From Phoronis australis (Eukaryota > Phoronida > Phoronidae), in assembly GCA_002633005.1 (NCBI GenBank), contig NMRA01000020.1, positions 890,803 to 950,802 on the forward strand: DNA of 60,000 nt. The letters are read 5' to 3'. Positions 11,901-23,611 of this stretch are shown in pieces (position 1 is the first letter of the stretch; each line of letters opens with the position of its first letter). The notes beneath the pieces were generated by a model, which was not told the DNA's origin, did no database searches, and saw only the letters and a program-made list of their open reading frames with translations. A program made the translations under genes and the position numbers.

Positions 11901-13200
11901 GGCCATTCTCGTTCAGTACATCGCAGCTCATTTGGTTAAGAACTCTTAATATGTTTAAAGTGGCGGCTAAAGGGGGTGAAATGAAGCTTTAAGTGGTTTT
12001 TGATGGTGGGTGTTGAGCGTTGTTAGGGTTTTGCATAGAAAACATCTCGTTCATAATCACGGGCTTAGGATCACCTTATGATCTCCCGATATTTGACCGG
12101 TGTATAGAGTCCACGGTCTTCTATTACGGGAAACAAATCCCAGTTGTATTGTGACGCGTTATACTACACTACTTGTTGATGAAGACTTGCATTTAATGCC
12201 GCAATGAATCCCCGCTCCGCTGAGCATTTGATGTAAACCTTTTGCCGTTTTATGAAGTTGGGTCTCCACTTGTTCATCACTACTCAACTGAGAAATGTCT
12301 TATCGTCTTTTAAAGAACTGTCAGTTCGTTTATGCTTGGCGAATAAAGTGACTCACGGTGACAAGGCAAAATGTAGGCAATACTTAGCGTGTAGACTCCG
12401 AAAGCTGAGGCGATGACTTTTTATTGGAGAACTTTGTTAACTGAACTGCTTGTTGCGACGATAACTTTTACTAGGTAAAATACGCGAGAATGCAACCAAC
12501 CCTGCCCCAAAAGGCGGGTTTGTTGATGAACCCAGAAACCGCACATGTTTTACTTAAGTAACAATTTTGAGAGCAACATAACAGTGAGTGCGTCAGTCCA
12601 ACTCGTTTCACGTATTGTATTGGAACGCGGATTTGTAGCCACTGAACTATTTGGAGAGCTATTGGAATGGCATGCATTTTGAAATTTAAAAGAAAAAAAC
12701 GTTCATAGTCCAGGTTGACATGTTTTTGATGTAACTTTGTTTTTTTTTTTTCTTAATTTAATGTTGATGAAGCTAGTACTGTTTCAATACCCTGTTCTGA
12801 TTCTTGTGTAAATTATTTTGTTTAAAACACTCGTCTGGGTCCTTGTCCCCCAGTATTTGTTCTCATTACCGATACTTGCTTGGCCTACGCATACTATGTA
12901 TGTATATGCAACGTGCCCTACAACAAACAGATGCTTGTATCGTACTGTATCTAGCGATACTGACTTATGATGTCTTTATGGTGTAAATATCAGTCGGTGC
13001 ACTGTTAAACAGCTCTTTGTTGTCAAGGTGTTGTACGGGGGTGAGCTATCGTTCCCTAATAATTAAGATGATCGTTTAATTGATTTAGTAAAAACGTTTG
13101 TGCGGTAAATATTGTAGAAGGGTAATTCGTAGTTCTGAAAAAATAGAAATATATTTTGTTTGGTTATACCTTGTCGAATACACGGTACTTCATACACTCT

Positions 13201-13455
13201 TCAAGGCTCGCAACTTTCCTCATTTAAGAAGATTTCCTCTTTCTTGGTTTCGATTTCCTCTTATTTGATTTCCAGTTTGCTCGTTTTTCGTGTCTTTTTG
13301 TCATTGTTTGGACTTAATTCATGCAAAAAAAATGAAATGTTTATTTCAGTTAAATTTTACAACACAAAAAATGTTTCTATCACACAAGCCTGTTTGTCTG
13401 TGGAACGATCGTCACCTGGAAATCTTTCCTCTTTTTGTCATTGATCATTACCTGA
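13201..13455 (-). mobile_element. hAT-like MITE, family CAGGGCTTGGAAT, copy 1 (diverged)
   Basis: In opposite orientation to the copies at 25487 and 55329, it carries the same internal blocks: a run of GGAAATC/CCTCTTATTTGATTTCC motifs, GTTAAATTTTAC, AGGCTTGT and CCAGGTGA before the end. The termini are decayed (TCAAGGCTCGCAA against TCAGGGCTTGGAA). It is non-autonomous with no coding capacity; short conceptual frames across it (SSFKKISSF) are repeat-derived. Confidence 0.75.
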
Positions 13456-13745
13456 CTGTTGCCTGACTGTTTTCGTTCAATTTGTGAAACTCCGAGAAGT
13501 ACTGATCGCTTTTGTCGTAATGCAAACGTCACTCAAACCTGTACCGTTATGCTGGCTTTGTCTGTTTTATGGATAAAGTGTTCTTCATGTGCTATCGTTC
13601 GTACGGCAGCTGTTGAAATGTAGAGTTTTATTAGTAACAAGGAGAAGGCGGAAGGTGTTCGGCTGTAAGTGTATTTGCCGATCGTTTGCAAAATATTAAC
13701 TGTAAATGTTGTTTAGATACAATAAATTGTGGCATTTGGGATTTT

Positions 13746-15950
13746 TGTGTTTTCAGTGCAGCGTTATGAAGTGTTTAAAAAATTAACACTTAGGCGCTTT
13801 TGCTGGGGTCTCAGAATTCAAGGATCCCCAATCTGTTCGACGTGTTCTCGCATAAACGTCTGTTGGGTTTGTCAGACCGGTGTGCTGTTGCCCTGCAATG
13901 TAGTCGTTTTTTTACCTTGGGGGAAAATGCCAGTTGTCGTGCAAGCTTGGACAATGAGATAAGGCTGATAAGAGCTATGACTGATTATTGTAGGAATCCA
14001 ACAAACCCTATCGCATTGATTCTTATATGCTTGTTTTTCATGTCGATTGTTATCCTTTTGTCATAGTGCATACAGTGTAGTTCTTGACACTTTAAACCCC
14101 CAATCGTTGACCAAGTGTACACTTATCAAGATGACGTTAACGCTGCAAGGCGTACGAAGGTGATGGACCACCCTTGGTGTAAACCTTAAAATTTCGCCCC
14201 TCCCCCCTCGTTGAGTTGTTACCGCCGGTTTTCCGCAACCGCCATTAAGTTATCCCCATTCCCTTGCGAACAGTTTTCGTCACCCCCACACACTTTTCGG
14301 CGCTCGAATCGCGTGTCGCACATTGACCCCAAACTATGTGCCTTGTTTTAGTATTTGATTGTACAACCGTTTGAAATACCCCCACCCTCTAAAATTCAAC
14401 GAACTGATAGTTTTTCTACCGCGTCATCCACGTAAATTTGAACCGGTTGGAAAACGAGCCGTGGCCTTGGTCATATTTTCGTGTTTAAAATTCAATGCTA
14501 CGGCTTACTTATACATGTACAGTGTACTGTACCAAAACTAATTCTATGGATCAAGGGTTGAATGCAAGGCGACTGGTTTACAAGGACAGTCAATGGGCAA
14601 ATCAGCCATGCCGGGATTTCTATCGACCTTTATGAACTCGAAGGCTGTGCAGTGTCTGAAAAACGGGTTCTCTGCAATTGCAATTAGAACAGTACGTAGC
14701 ATTTCGCTAGTTTTTTTGCCCACCAAAGAAATTCTGGCACTCCTGTAATAATAAAGATCTCGAATAAAACTATTTTCGGTAGACTCTATTCATATTCCAA
14801 GGTATTTTATTAAAATTTTTGGGACTCGCATAGGTAAAGATACACCATCGATAAAACGTTGTAAGATACTTGCCACTTTTCATTAAAGAAATGTACAAAT
14901 TCTCAAGCCACTCATAGCTAAAAACAATAAAACACACGCGTTCTGATGGGGTTTCGAATACATTCCGAACAGAAACGTTTTGTCTGAATAAATTATCCAG
15001 CTGTTTCAAATTGCTATTACTTAACTCCAATGCCCTGCTGCATGAAATAGTCCCGAACAGGGACTCGACTAAGTTCCCCAAATCTACTGCGTATTTTTGG
15101 ATTGATGAAAACGCCAGTTGTCCTTTTTAATTACAAAGTCAATGTTTGGCTTTGATACAAATAGGAAGTGAACTCGTTGAATTCTCAATATTATCGAAAA
15201 TACCTACATTTAGGGATTCATTCAACGCCCCTAATTTAATGACTATGACCCTATTATTTACATAAGAAAATGCCATAAGTCAAAAGAGAGCTCAGAATAA
15301 AGATAGACTGATAGAAAAAGATCAAATACACAAATACGCAGTAAATTTAGGGAACCTAGTTGAATCCCTATGTTGGTCTGTTTCATGCAACTGGCAGATG
15401 ATTTTTTTTCACGTGATCGAGCATCAGTTATGGCACCCTGACACTTGGACGATGTTACGGCACCCATTTTGACGTAGCACAACGTGCCATTGTACTGTAT
15501 GCCTGGTTACATTGTTTTTGCGAACTTGTCACGCATAATTTATATACTGTTCGCGATAGAAATGGGTCGCAATACACGTTATGACACGCCAAAATTTCGT
15601 ACTGTGCTCGCCTCCACTAAGGAGGTGAACACTGATATCATGGCGCGCAGTGACGCGCATTGTCCGCAGTCCTCACGTGTATCTCACCACTTATTTACGT
15701 ACGCCTTCTCGTTCGCTTTCCGCAAATTACGTGCCAAATTCTCAAATACGTTCTCGCACAGTTTACACTCTCTTCCCCGAGAAGTTAACCATTTTGCCGC
15801 GCCAATGCGTACCATAAAATCTTGCAAGTGTCAGGTTGCCTTCAAGTTGACAGTATCATTAGTCAAGGCTTTATCATTCCTTAACTTCGCTCTATATAGA
15901 GCACACTAAGGATTTCTTTATATCGGGCAATGAAGGTCTTGCCGTTTCGT
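13746..15950. other. Gene-poor stretch, no supported feature
   Basis: AT-rich sequence with scattered short open frames on both strands. The frame at 15484-15909 (+, 141 codons) has no recognisable domain or codon pattern and is within what chance gives in a window this size. Confidence 0.5.
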
Positions 15951-15952
15951 CT

Positions 15953-15958
15953 TTTATT
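15953..15958 (-). terminator. Polyadenylation signal after the LIM exon
   Basis: AATAAA on the minus strand lies five bases beyond the in-frame stop of the LIM exon. It would give an extremely short 3' UTR, so the real end may be further on or another exon may follow. Confidence 0.4.
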
Positions 15959-15962
15959 AAAT

Positions 15963-16227
15963 TTACTGTTTGTGAGTTTTTAGACTCTGTTGTGCCCCGA
16001 CCGCCTGAGCGATTACTATCGAATCCCTTTTTGCCGAAGTGGTTGCGATCTTTGGTGCATGACCTGCGCAATAGATTTCTTTGTCTTTCGAGTCATTTGG
16101 GTTATTCCTGTAATTATTCATGGTTAGATGCGTGTAACATACACAACAGTTGAAACAAGCCTGGTGGAACACCACATCGCCGTTCACTGGTCCCATCTTT
16201 TCTGCTTGATAAACGCTTATTTCACAC
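15963..16227 (-). CDS. LIM-domain exon (hillarin/KY-like), partial gene
   Basis: LIM domains bind two zinc ions and mediate protein contacts, often at the cytoskeleton. The acceptor TTTTTACAG at about 16228-16236 opens a frame that starts C-EISVYQAEKMGPVNG and continues H-x2-C-x2-C-x2-C-x22-C-x2-H, the LIM pattern from the second zinc ligand onward. Only the first Cys is missing and would lie in the upstream exon, which I could not find. The signatures VYQAEKMGP and EIYCAGHAPK resemble the LIM domain of hillarin/kyphoscoliosis-peptidase proteins; that subfamily call is inference. The frame ends in a stop at 15963-15965 with AATAAA only five bases later (15953-15958), so it may be a terminal exon. 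A weak donor (ACA|GTAAAT) overlaps the stop, so the domain could instead continue into another exon. Confidence 0.7.
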
Positions 16228-16299
16228 CTGTAAAAATAGGCAAGAACCGAGATGACATGGTACATTTACAGTATTAACTTACATAACAAGTAGAATAAT

Positions 16300-17600
16300 T
16301 TGGCAACAGACACTCCAGTAGACACACAGCAATAACTTACAACTCTCAACCATTTTGCTCGGGGGCTCTGTATCTTTGGTGGTCGTTGGCAGTGCAAAGA
16401 CGAAGCTTTCTTAACGATAATTGTTTGCTTCGTGATTTTATGTTTCGGGACATCGTAGGCGATGCACAGTAGGATTTCTTCCTTAAGATTCCTTGAAGTG
16501 TCCAACTTGGTTATACCACTGAGAATTGTTGCGCTGCGAATTGACCGTCAAAAGATACAGAGAGCTCGAGCGAGTATAGTTGAAATTTTTGTCTATTGAA
16601 CAAATTGTTTTTATATAACATTTACTAAAATACAATAAAAACAGATGGAAGTCCTCAAAGGCAACAGCCCCTTCAGTGAGGACCACTGTAGTGTATTGTC
16701 TTTCCTCAAAAGCAGCCAACATTTATGTACAACTCGTCACCACTAACACCGAACTCGTTCTGTGGGCATATAATTAAACTAAGATATGCGAGTTTAGGCC
16801 CAAGAGACATATCGCCCAGATAGCTGACTATTTCACGACCACCTTCTCCACAAAAATGGTGCCTTTTATGACAAAATTTCCATGACATCTTTTCTTGCAC
16901 TTTCAATGTTACAGAGTGGAGCTAATCAAGAATACTTATGAAAGTGTTGAAGGTTTATGGAGTCAACCCTTACTAAAGGGTGGTCATCCGGAACAAATCT
17001 GCGTGAAAGAGCCACGTTTCAATGGAAGCTTTTTGTCAAATCTCTCTCAATATTTATGGGTAACTAATTTTCAACTTGCCCCTCTGTCAAAAATATCCGA
17101 GCTTGTCGGTTACTGAGACTAAGGCAGGCAAATCGGATTTGGCACTTGTGTGGTTAGATTCACTGCACTTTGCAGGGAAATTTCAAGTTTTAATTGTGGT
17201 GTTATCATTTCGGTTTAGTGCCCAAGATCTCAAAGCCGCTATCGCTTTATAACATTTCGATCTCAACAGTCGAGTCTATGGAAACCGGAAGCAAACCAGC
17301 TTATCAGGCTGAAGTGGTTGGGTGGATGCCAGTGAGTTTCCCGTTGGTTTAATCATATAGGAGGACGGCAGCAGTATTCCTTCCACTAAGATCTCTAGTT
17401 AAAGACTTCAAGATGTGAAAAGCAAGGGAAATTCTCACAATCAGAAACTACAGGAATAGCTTATCAGAGATTCAGGTATCAGCAGGCAGAAAGTGAAATC
17501 CTCAGGTGGCAGTGAACAGAGTACTGAGAGAGCCACCTCCGGCATAACGACATAGTTGGCACAGTCTGTTGTGGTCAACAAGATATGAGTTTTGTACCAT
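16300..17600. other. No supported feature
   Basis: I looked here on the minus strand for the missing first-cysteine exon of the LIM gene. A donor-like GTAAGT at about 16334-16339 exists, but no reading frame joins it to the LIM exon in phase. Confidence 0.45.
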
Positions 17601-17610
17601 TCACTAGTAG

Positions 17611-18460
17611 ATGGAGGACGACAGAGGGGGTGAAGCGGCGATCGAGATATGGTACTCAATACGATTTGTGAGGAGGAACAAGTGCGTCGCTCGCGCAGTT
17701 GATATAGAGAAACAAGGGAAATGGTCCACCTGGGAAGGAGTGCTAGGGAGGAAAATCACAGCAACGAACCTTCTCCACATGGAGCAGCACATGCTTAGGT
17801 TTTTCTACGCTTAGTGCATGACACCTTACCAAAGAGGAGCAACTTAAACTTATGGAAGAAGAAGGACGACAACAGGTGTAGCGGTTGTGGTGAAGTGGAG
17901 TCCCTACAACATGTCCAGTCCAGTTGCAGAGTGGCCCTGACGGAGGGGAAGAACACTTGGCGGGGCAACAAGGTCCTCAAGGGAATTGCGCGCACACACA
18001 CACACACTAGACCTGGAGACAAGAACCAAGCGGAATGTGGTAAAGAAGTTTATCGATTTTTACGGCAGCTGCCTGCATGAGGGGTATCACTAACCGCAGG
18101 AGGGATCTTATCTATGGCGAATGATTGATGCATGGCGGCAAATCTGTGGAAACAAATCAGATTCCCTACCCGATAGAGCTTTAATATCTTTAAGGCCTGA
18201 CAATATTTTGTGGTCAGGCACAGGCGTAGTCTTGGTGGAAGTAACTGTGTCATGGGAAACCAGGATACAGGAAGCTCTCGAGAGCAAAGCTTTGAAGTAC
18301 AGCGAGTTGAACCATGAGTGTTCGAGAAATTGATGGAGGTGCTTCTGTTTACCACTAATGGTAGGAGCCAGGGGTTTCGTGGCATTAATCATGTGAAGGA
18401 TGTCAAGTCTATCATGAAGTCAGTAGCAGCAGCAGCAGCAGCAGCAGCGGAGTCAGTATC
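17611..18460 (+). pseudogene. Non-LTR retrotransposon reverse-transcriptase C-terminal fragment, frameshifted
   Basis: Three overlapping frames read in order as the C-terminal part of an invertebrate LINE-type polyprotein. The first has WEGVLGRKITATNLLHMEQ. The second has a zinc-knuckle-like CSGCGEVESLQHVQSSCRVA followed by LTEGKNTWRGNKVLK. The third has RPDNILWSGTGVVLVEVTV then WETRIQEALESKALKYSEL. The usual forms of these motifs (CPLCG..LQHIL..C, TWRHN.VL, PD.VLWS, ELTVPWE..I.EAHERK..KY..L) are common in such elements. Frame changes near 17814 and about 18080, and the lack of any upstream reverse-transcriptase core, show that it is a dead 5'-truncated copy. A CAG microsatellite lies near its end. 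Confidence 0.75.
18424..18450 (+). repeat. AGC/CAG trinucleotide microsatellite
   Basis: About eight uninterrupted AGC units at the 3' end of the LINE fragment. The parent element probably had an Ala/Ser-rich stretch here that expanded after inactivation. Confidence 0.9.
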
Positions 18461-19237
18461 ACCTTAATTGTGGTTGCAGAACACCAAACAGTGGCAGAAT
18501 CCTCGCCAAATCGGAGCCTGATCAATTGGCGGAGACCCAACGTTGGAACATGATCAAGTTAATGGCCAAGACATGCTGCGAAGACATCATCTTGCTGATG
18601 ATTGACGAGGGGAGCAGCGAAACATCTGTTTAAAGTATTTCACTTGCACCTCTGTCAAAAATAACTTCGAATATATTCGCCTAAAGATATCCAGACGCAT
18701 GTGCTTATGCCCGAAACACTTAACATTTTTTTATAAAACACTTTAATTCCAATATCCTGGGCATATGCGTCCCATGACGGGTAGCTATCATGATCAATCT
18801 TAATAACATCGTGTAGTAGGTATGTTAATATAGTTTGGTGAAGCAGCTATTTCTAAGTTCTGGGAAGTTCGCAAACCCAGATATTAACACTCTATCCGTG
18901 AATTACAAGTGAGATTTTAGAAATGAAGACCAACTTACCGAAAGCATTTGAGTGGCGTAGGAGGTTTGAACCCACTTTTCGTCTTTATTTGATACCATGT
19001 TCGCCCACCGTCTGTTTCACCAGAGGACATGTTGTTAAGGAGTCGGTAGATCAGTGTTCTAATGTACAACGATAAAGTAAATTAGTGATTAGTGAAGAGG
19101 TGATTGTCATTAAACTAAAACGTTAGAGTTAGTGTAGATGAAACATCATAGGAGTAGGAAGACTTTAGTGGGGACAGGCTTATAGTCGAATATACACACA
19201 CTTCCTAGTCATTTGACAACGAACTTCGCCTTCCCCG

Positions 19238-19313
19238 GGTCGCCACCTGTCGGCCAATAATTTGCATTCGCTCTTCCTCATCTGATCGCTCTGAGACAGG
19301 TGGCGCAACCCCT
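19238..19313. repeat. Short inverted repeat with 15-bp arms
   Basis: GGGTCGCCACCTGTC and GACAGGTGGCGCAACCC form arms around a roughly 45-bp centre. It is a possible decayed MITE end pair; no target duplication is evident. Confidence 0.5.
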
Positions 19314-19358
19314 ATTGACCAACTTCATTCATGAGTGGGTGCACCGGCTTTCGCACCC

Positions 19359-19387
19359 CCCCCCCCCCCCCCNCCCCCCCCCCCCCC
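19359..19387 (+). repeat. Poly-C tract containing an N
   Basis: A run of almost 30 C residues interrupted by a single N. True length is uncertain because such tracts assemble poorly. Confidence 0.85.
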
Positions 19388-19399
19388 ACCATAGTTTCT

Positions 19400-21430
19400 T
19401 ACCACTGAATGGTCGTGAATTAGCGAATTAACTCTTTTGGCTGTTCTGCTAATGTGTATTCGAGATCAGTCAATTTTTGATTTTTTACAATCCGACGAGT
19501 CTTACACTAAGCACGAATAGGATCTTTTGGTGAATTGACAAAAGAAACACGTCGTGAACATGCCTCACTGAGACCCACCAATCCATGTAATGGATGTGCT
19601 CAACTTAAGCAAATAGACCACATTGGTTTGTTAGAGTCCATTCATCCTTCATGTAATTACCTCAATATACTTGTAATCTTGTCTGCGGTGACATATTGCC
19701 AACGTAAGATGAAGACTCTGATAGTTACGATTATGAGGTAGCTTCTCCGGTGTTTTTGATCAGTCAGTATTAAGCACTGTTTCCCCGTCGCTGACCTGTC
19801 CTATTTTCACTTTTGTTGACGGGACTCATATGAAAATGTCATGTAACCTGAATAAAGTGTTCATTTTTACAACAATACTGATAACCTAGATAACGATTCA
19901 CTGTCCTATTCTGACTGGCAGACTAGTCGACAAACTTCGCGTCGGGCAAAGTGTAGTCATATTTCAACACCAGTGAAAACGTGTTTAGGTAGGGTTTTTT
20001 ACAGTCGGTGAACGTCAATACTGGAACGTACGCCCTGGTGCTCTCCGGAGATTCGGCTCGCTGAGTGTTCGGCATCAAAGAAAATTAGCATATTTCAGTA
20101 TACATCAAGGTCACGAAGGACCCTAGACAAAATGTCCATCATATTCAAAATGGCCGATTGGGTTTACAGGAAACTTTCAAATACCACAGTCTTCAATGCT
20201 TGTATGAGGGCTATCAAATAAAGTTTTTTTACAAAAAGCTATAGTTGCATAAATCAAAATGAAAATCTAGAATGCTGCAGCGTTTTGAGATTTTACCGTG
20301 AACAAATTTATCAAACCAAATTAGGTCATGTTATATTGTTGCCCCCGCGTTGTTTTGCAATATGGTCGTACCTTTGTACTGTCAAAAAATATACTTTAAA
20401 GTCATGGTCACGTGACCCAATTACTGCCAGATAGGTATCAAGTAAAAATCCAGTCCTACGAGCTGCGCGTAAACGTATAGTGGCGGGTTCTTGTCTTTTT
20501 GTCGACTGTAGAAAAGCGCTCGAATTGATTTGATGAGGAGTCTTTTAATTAATACAAATCGTAAAATTTCGGAATATATGGTAAAGGAATTTAGACAGTT
20601 TGTATGAAAATGAAAAACCTTGCGTCCTGACAAATAAGGGCAATTATTACGATAACCATTTCCTACAATGTACTACTGTGTGTATGTGTACGACAAGAGT
20701 CGATTGTTTCCCTTTCTCTTCTTGTTTGCGAATGATTTGGAAAGTGATTTGATTTACAAAATATTAAGGCCTCGTGCACAGGTATCGATTTGTTAAATTT
20801 ACATTTACTACTTTTTCAGATGTCTTGGTTATACATGTACTTGTAATGCAAAGACTAATTGCCAAACTGAAACATTCTTCTAATAAATGGAAGTTCCATG
20901 TTAATGTCAAAAATAAAAATTGCAATCTTCCGAAAAGGAGTATACTCGAGAAATTGTGAAAAATAGATATTATTTCATGAAACTGTACAAACGAGACTAC
21001 AATTATAGTTTACCCCAAAAAAGCAAAAAACACCAGGTGGCAAACCGAGAAAGCTATTTATTTTTGGACTAAAATGCGCATGACTAAGTATACTGTCATA
21101 CCTGGGCAAATGTGGTTGAAACCGTTTGACATAAAACATTAATGATGTACGTGTATGGCCATGAGTGTGGGTGCTTGGACGAATGTTTCAAGACATAGCA
21201 TGTTTATAGTGATGCATTCCTTATTTCGTTGCAATATCACGTGCCAGGTGTTTCTTTATCATGAACTGTAAAAAACTGCTAGCTACGCCATTAAACTGTT
21301 CTGTTTTTTGTACACCATCGCCGTTCAGCTTTCCATTGACCACGCATTCCACTCCAAGCCCCCAACCCCCTCTCTGATCGCTATATGCACGTGACATGCG
21401 AGCACCAGTGGAGCACCGAATAGGATATAG
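19400..21430. other. No supported feature
   Basis: AT-rich intergenic sequence scanned on both strands. Only short open frames without recognisable motifs or splice context were found. Confidence 0.5.
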
Positions 21431-21439
21431 GATACTTAC

Positions 21440-21533
21440 CTGCGCCATTCCAATCTAACCCTGGAAAATTTAGATCGGCTCCAATTATTATGATTAAACT
21501 TTGACCTGTTGGAAAATATCAGAAGACGTGACT
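21440..21533 (-). pseudogene. Non-LTR retrotransposon endonuclease fragment
   Basis: One minus-strand frame reads SLIIIIGADLNFPGLDWNGA, which matches the G(G/A)D(F/L)NxPxxDW motif of the apurinic-type endonuclease of LINE elements. Flanking frames are broken, so only this island is supported. An apparent GTAAGT donor right after it is probably coincidental. Confidence 0.55.
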
Positions 21534-21649
21534 TACTGCATACATTGGGCCTATAGTAAGAATGCACCAATAGTTTACTACATCTTTTAAGTTGGTTGTT
21601 TTCTGGTATGATATTGTTTTGACCAGGTGAAGGCACTGATAACAACAAT

Positions 21650-23390
21650 AAAGTCGTCCCGGATTACACAGTAATAGAGCTACATGTATCCTTTGCCGGG
21701 AGGTACTTGTAAGAAAGCGCGTGTTTTCATTGGCCTCGTTATGGAATGTCAGGTCATGTTGGAAACCGTCGAAGTGTATGACCGTGGAAATATTCCCGAT
21801 TTCAACTGTTCAAAAGTACAGGAATCGAAAAGGTATCTTCAAGAAAGGGAATTAATTCTATTTGACTCAAAATTAACCCGACAAACTTGCTTCCACTAGT
21901 CCCGTTTGTTTCTTTTTATTGATGAAGGGAAGACGATGCACTTTAATAACACCCATCCACGAATCTGTCTAGTTTATCCAACTTTCTTCCATCGGAGTTG
22001 CAGCCCACGCCACACCAATAATACTTCTTTGCCGTTGTAAAGACGAGAAAAACTTGTGCAATTCCAATGAAACGAACATAAGCGGGCTACATAGCTTCAC
22101 GGATATTTTACACTGTGGGTAAAAACAGCAGGATTCGAGTGATACTGTGTTATCCCGGACGCCTCTATTTGGAACCACCTCCAAGTCTGATTCATTCTTT
22201 TCTTGACGCTTGTCGGGATATAAGTCACTGGTTTTGATAATATCGTTTAGGCAATTTCCGGTTCCCTAACAACATCGGATTTAGTACTTTCTGTGATATT
22301 AGCAAGATTTTCTTGAATTTAAAAATGTTATATTTTCTCTGGAAACGCTATGCTCAACAATTTTTCTCGTGCATTTTCCATCTATATGTACGAATGTAGG
22401 AACGTTTTTCAAGTGCAAACAGCTGAGGGCCCCAGCAAAAATGTCCTGACCATGGGCCACAAAAGTTAAATTCAGCAATGGTACTGCAGGTGACAAATGT
22501 GTTTCTAAAATGTCTGCTTTCATCACGTTTCGCTTATCTTTCCTTTATCATTCACACCCTACGCCTATACCACTCTGACGCCTGCAAATTACTGGGGGAA
22601 GGGAGCGTGCCCTTCGTCTCCCTACGACCCTGAGCTAATCTAATAACAGACGAAAAAATCAGAGGAAAGAAGTGCCAGTGATCGTGTAATAAACATGTAT
22701 ATATAAACCGATGTCCTAGGTGTATTAGGTTTCTGAAAATTCGTTTTATCACCCATTCAAACATTACGACCCCGAACACAAAAAATACAATAGCACTGGG
22801 TAAAACAACCGTGAACTTTTAGACGGCGGACGTATGTTCACAAAATGACAATATTGTTTTTGCTACAGCAAAACTAGTTCTCTTGTCATATTGTCAAAGG
22901 GGAGTGGTGTACGTAACCATAACGTAACACGAACATCTCCGTAGTACATGCTTTTGTTGAAAATGTTTAATTTGTTTGACTGAAAGTACCGTTTTCTCAC
23001 ATTTTATTTAAAGAACCATTCTGACCAAGAATAATTCTTTGACTACCTCTAAAAGTGTACACCTATGTAACTTTTTCGTAAATCACTGGTAACCAACATA
23101 CTGTGTCTGGACTCAAGTTAACGCAGATGATAATACTGAAAATTAGTTCCATAAGGATTTATTTTCATACACTGTAAATTCAAAGTTCACAAAGTACACA
23201 ATAGTTACAAACTAAAATCTAAACTTCAAACCAAACAAGCAAGTTTCTGTAACAACGCACTGAGAATTGCAACACACTGGGACTTCTGAAGTGGGAACTG
23301 CCAGATTGAATAGGGTTTCGAATGGTATGTCGTTTTACAGCATTATTTTGCACAGACGTCAGTTGTAAAAAGGAAAGAAAACTAAAAGTA
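21650..23390. other. No supported feature
   Basis: Intergenic AT-rich sequence without a recognisable gene, tRNA or structured repeat on either strand. Confidence 0.5.
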
Positions 23391-23394
23391 CAAA

Positions 23395-23611
23395 TTTATT
23401 GCACAGACTGGATACGACACAACGACCAGAAAGCGCCAGAATGGAAACATTTCTAGAGAAAACAAAAGTCAAAGCATAGCAAGCCTAGGCCTACGGGAAA
23501 AAACTGTAGTATTATTGCCTACAACATCTCCCGACCATCAACTGCGCAATTTTTGCTGGTGACGTTCTACATCTAGTGGAAGCGGAATTTTCGTCCTCGC
23601 CCGCGTAACCT
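23395..23611 (-). CDS. Candidate terminal exon of the peptide precursor, with poly(A) signal
   Basis: The polypyrimidine/acceptor TGTTTATTTACAG is followed by AGGTTACG. The AGAG overlap allows two acceptors two bases apart, giving either a 12-residue basic tail starting Arg (stop near 23573) or a 23-residue tail. AATAAA lies at 23395-23400. It is 6.3 kb from the previous exon, so the linkage is the least certain part of the model. Confidence 0.4.

Larger units (their letters stand above)
11440..13745 (+). other. MED1: Probable MED1 3' UTR with two polyadenylation signals
   Basis: No further coding sequence follows the stop. AATAAA occurs at 12342-12347 and at 13721-13726. The second is followed by a GT-rich stretch (TTGTGGCATTTGGGATTTTTGTG), typical of a downstream element, so cleavage near 13745 is likely. 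The candidate UTR contains a dispersed repeat (about 11650-11900) and a hAT-like MITE (13201-13455). The exact end is inferred. Confidence 0.55.

Noticed and set aside
12160-12200. GTTGATGAAGAC hammerhead-like string
   Set aside because: No stem and no GAAA partner follow.
15484-15909. 141-codon plus-strand frame
   Set aside because: Composition is unremarkable, no homology recognised, and no promoter or splice context.
16266-16505. Minus frame with GTAAGT as upstream LIM exon
   Set aside because: Phases 0 and 1 are open but phase 2, required by the LIM exon, contains a stop; no CxxC half-finger is present.
17600-18460. Host zinc-knuckle gene
   Set aside because: The order of motifs is that of LINE polyprotein ends and the frame is broken twice.
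18955-18990. B-box-like GTGGGTTCAAACC on the minus strand
   Set aside because: No A box at the right distance; not enough for a tRNA or SINE call.
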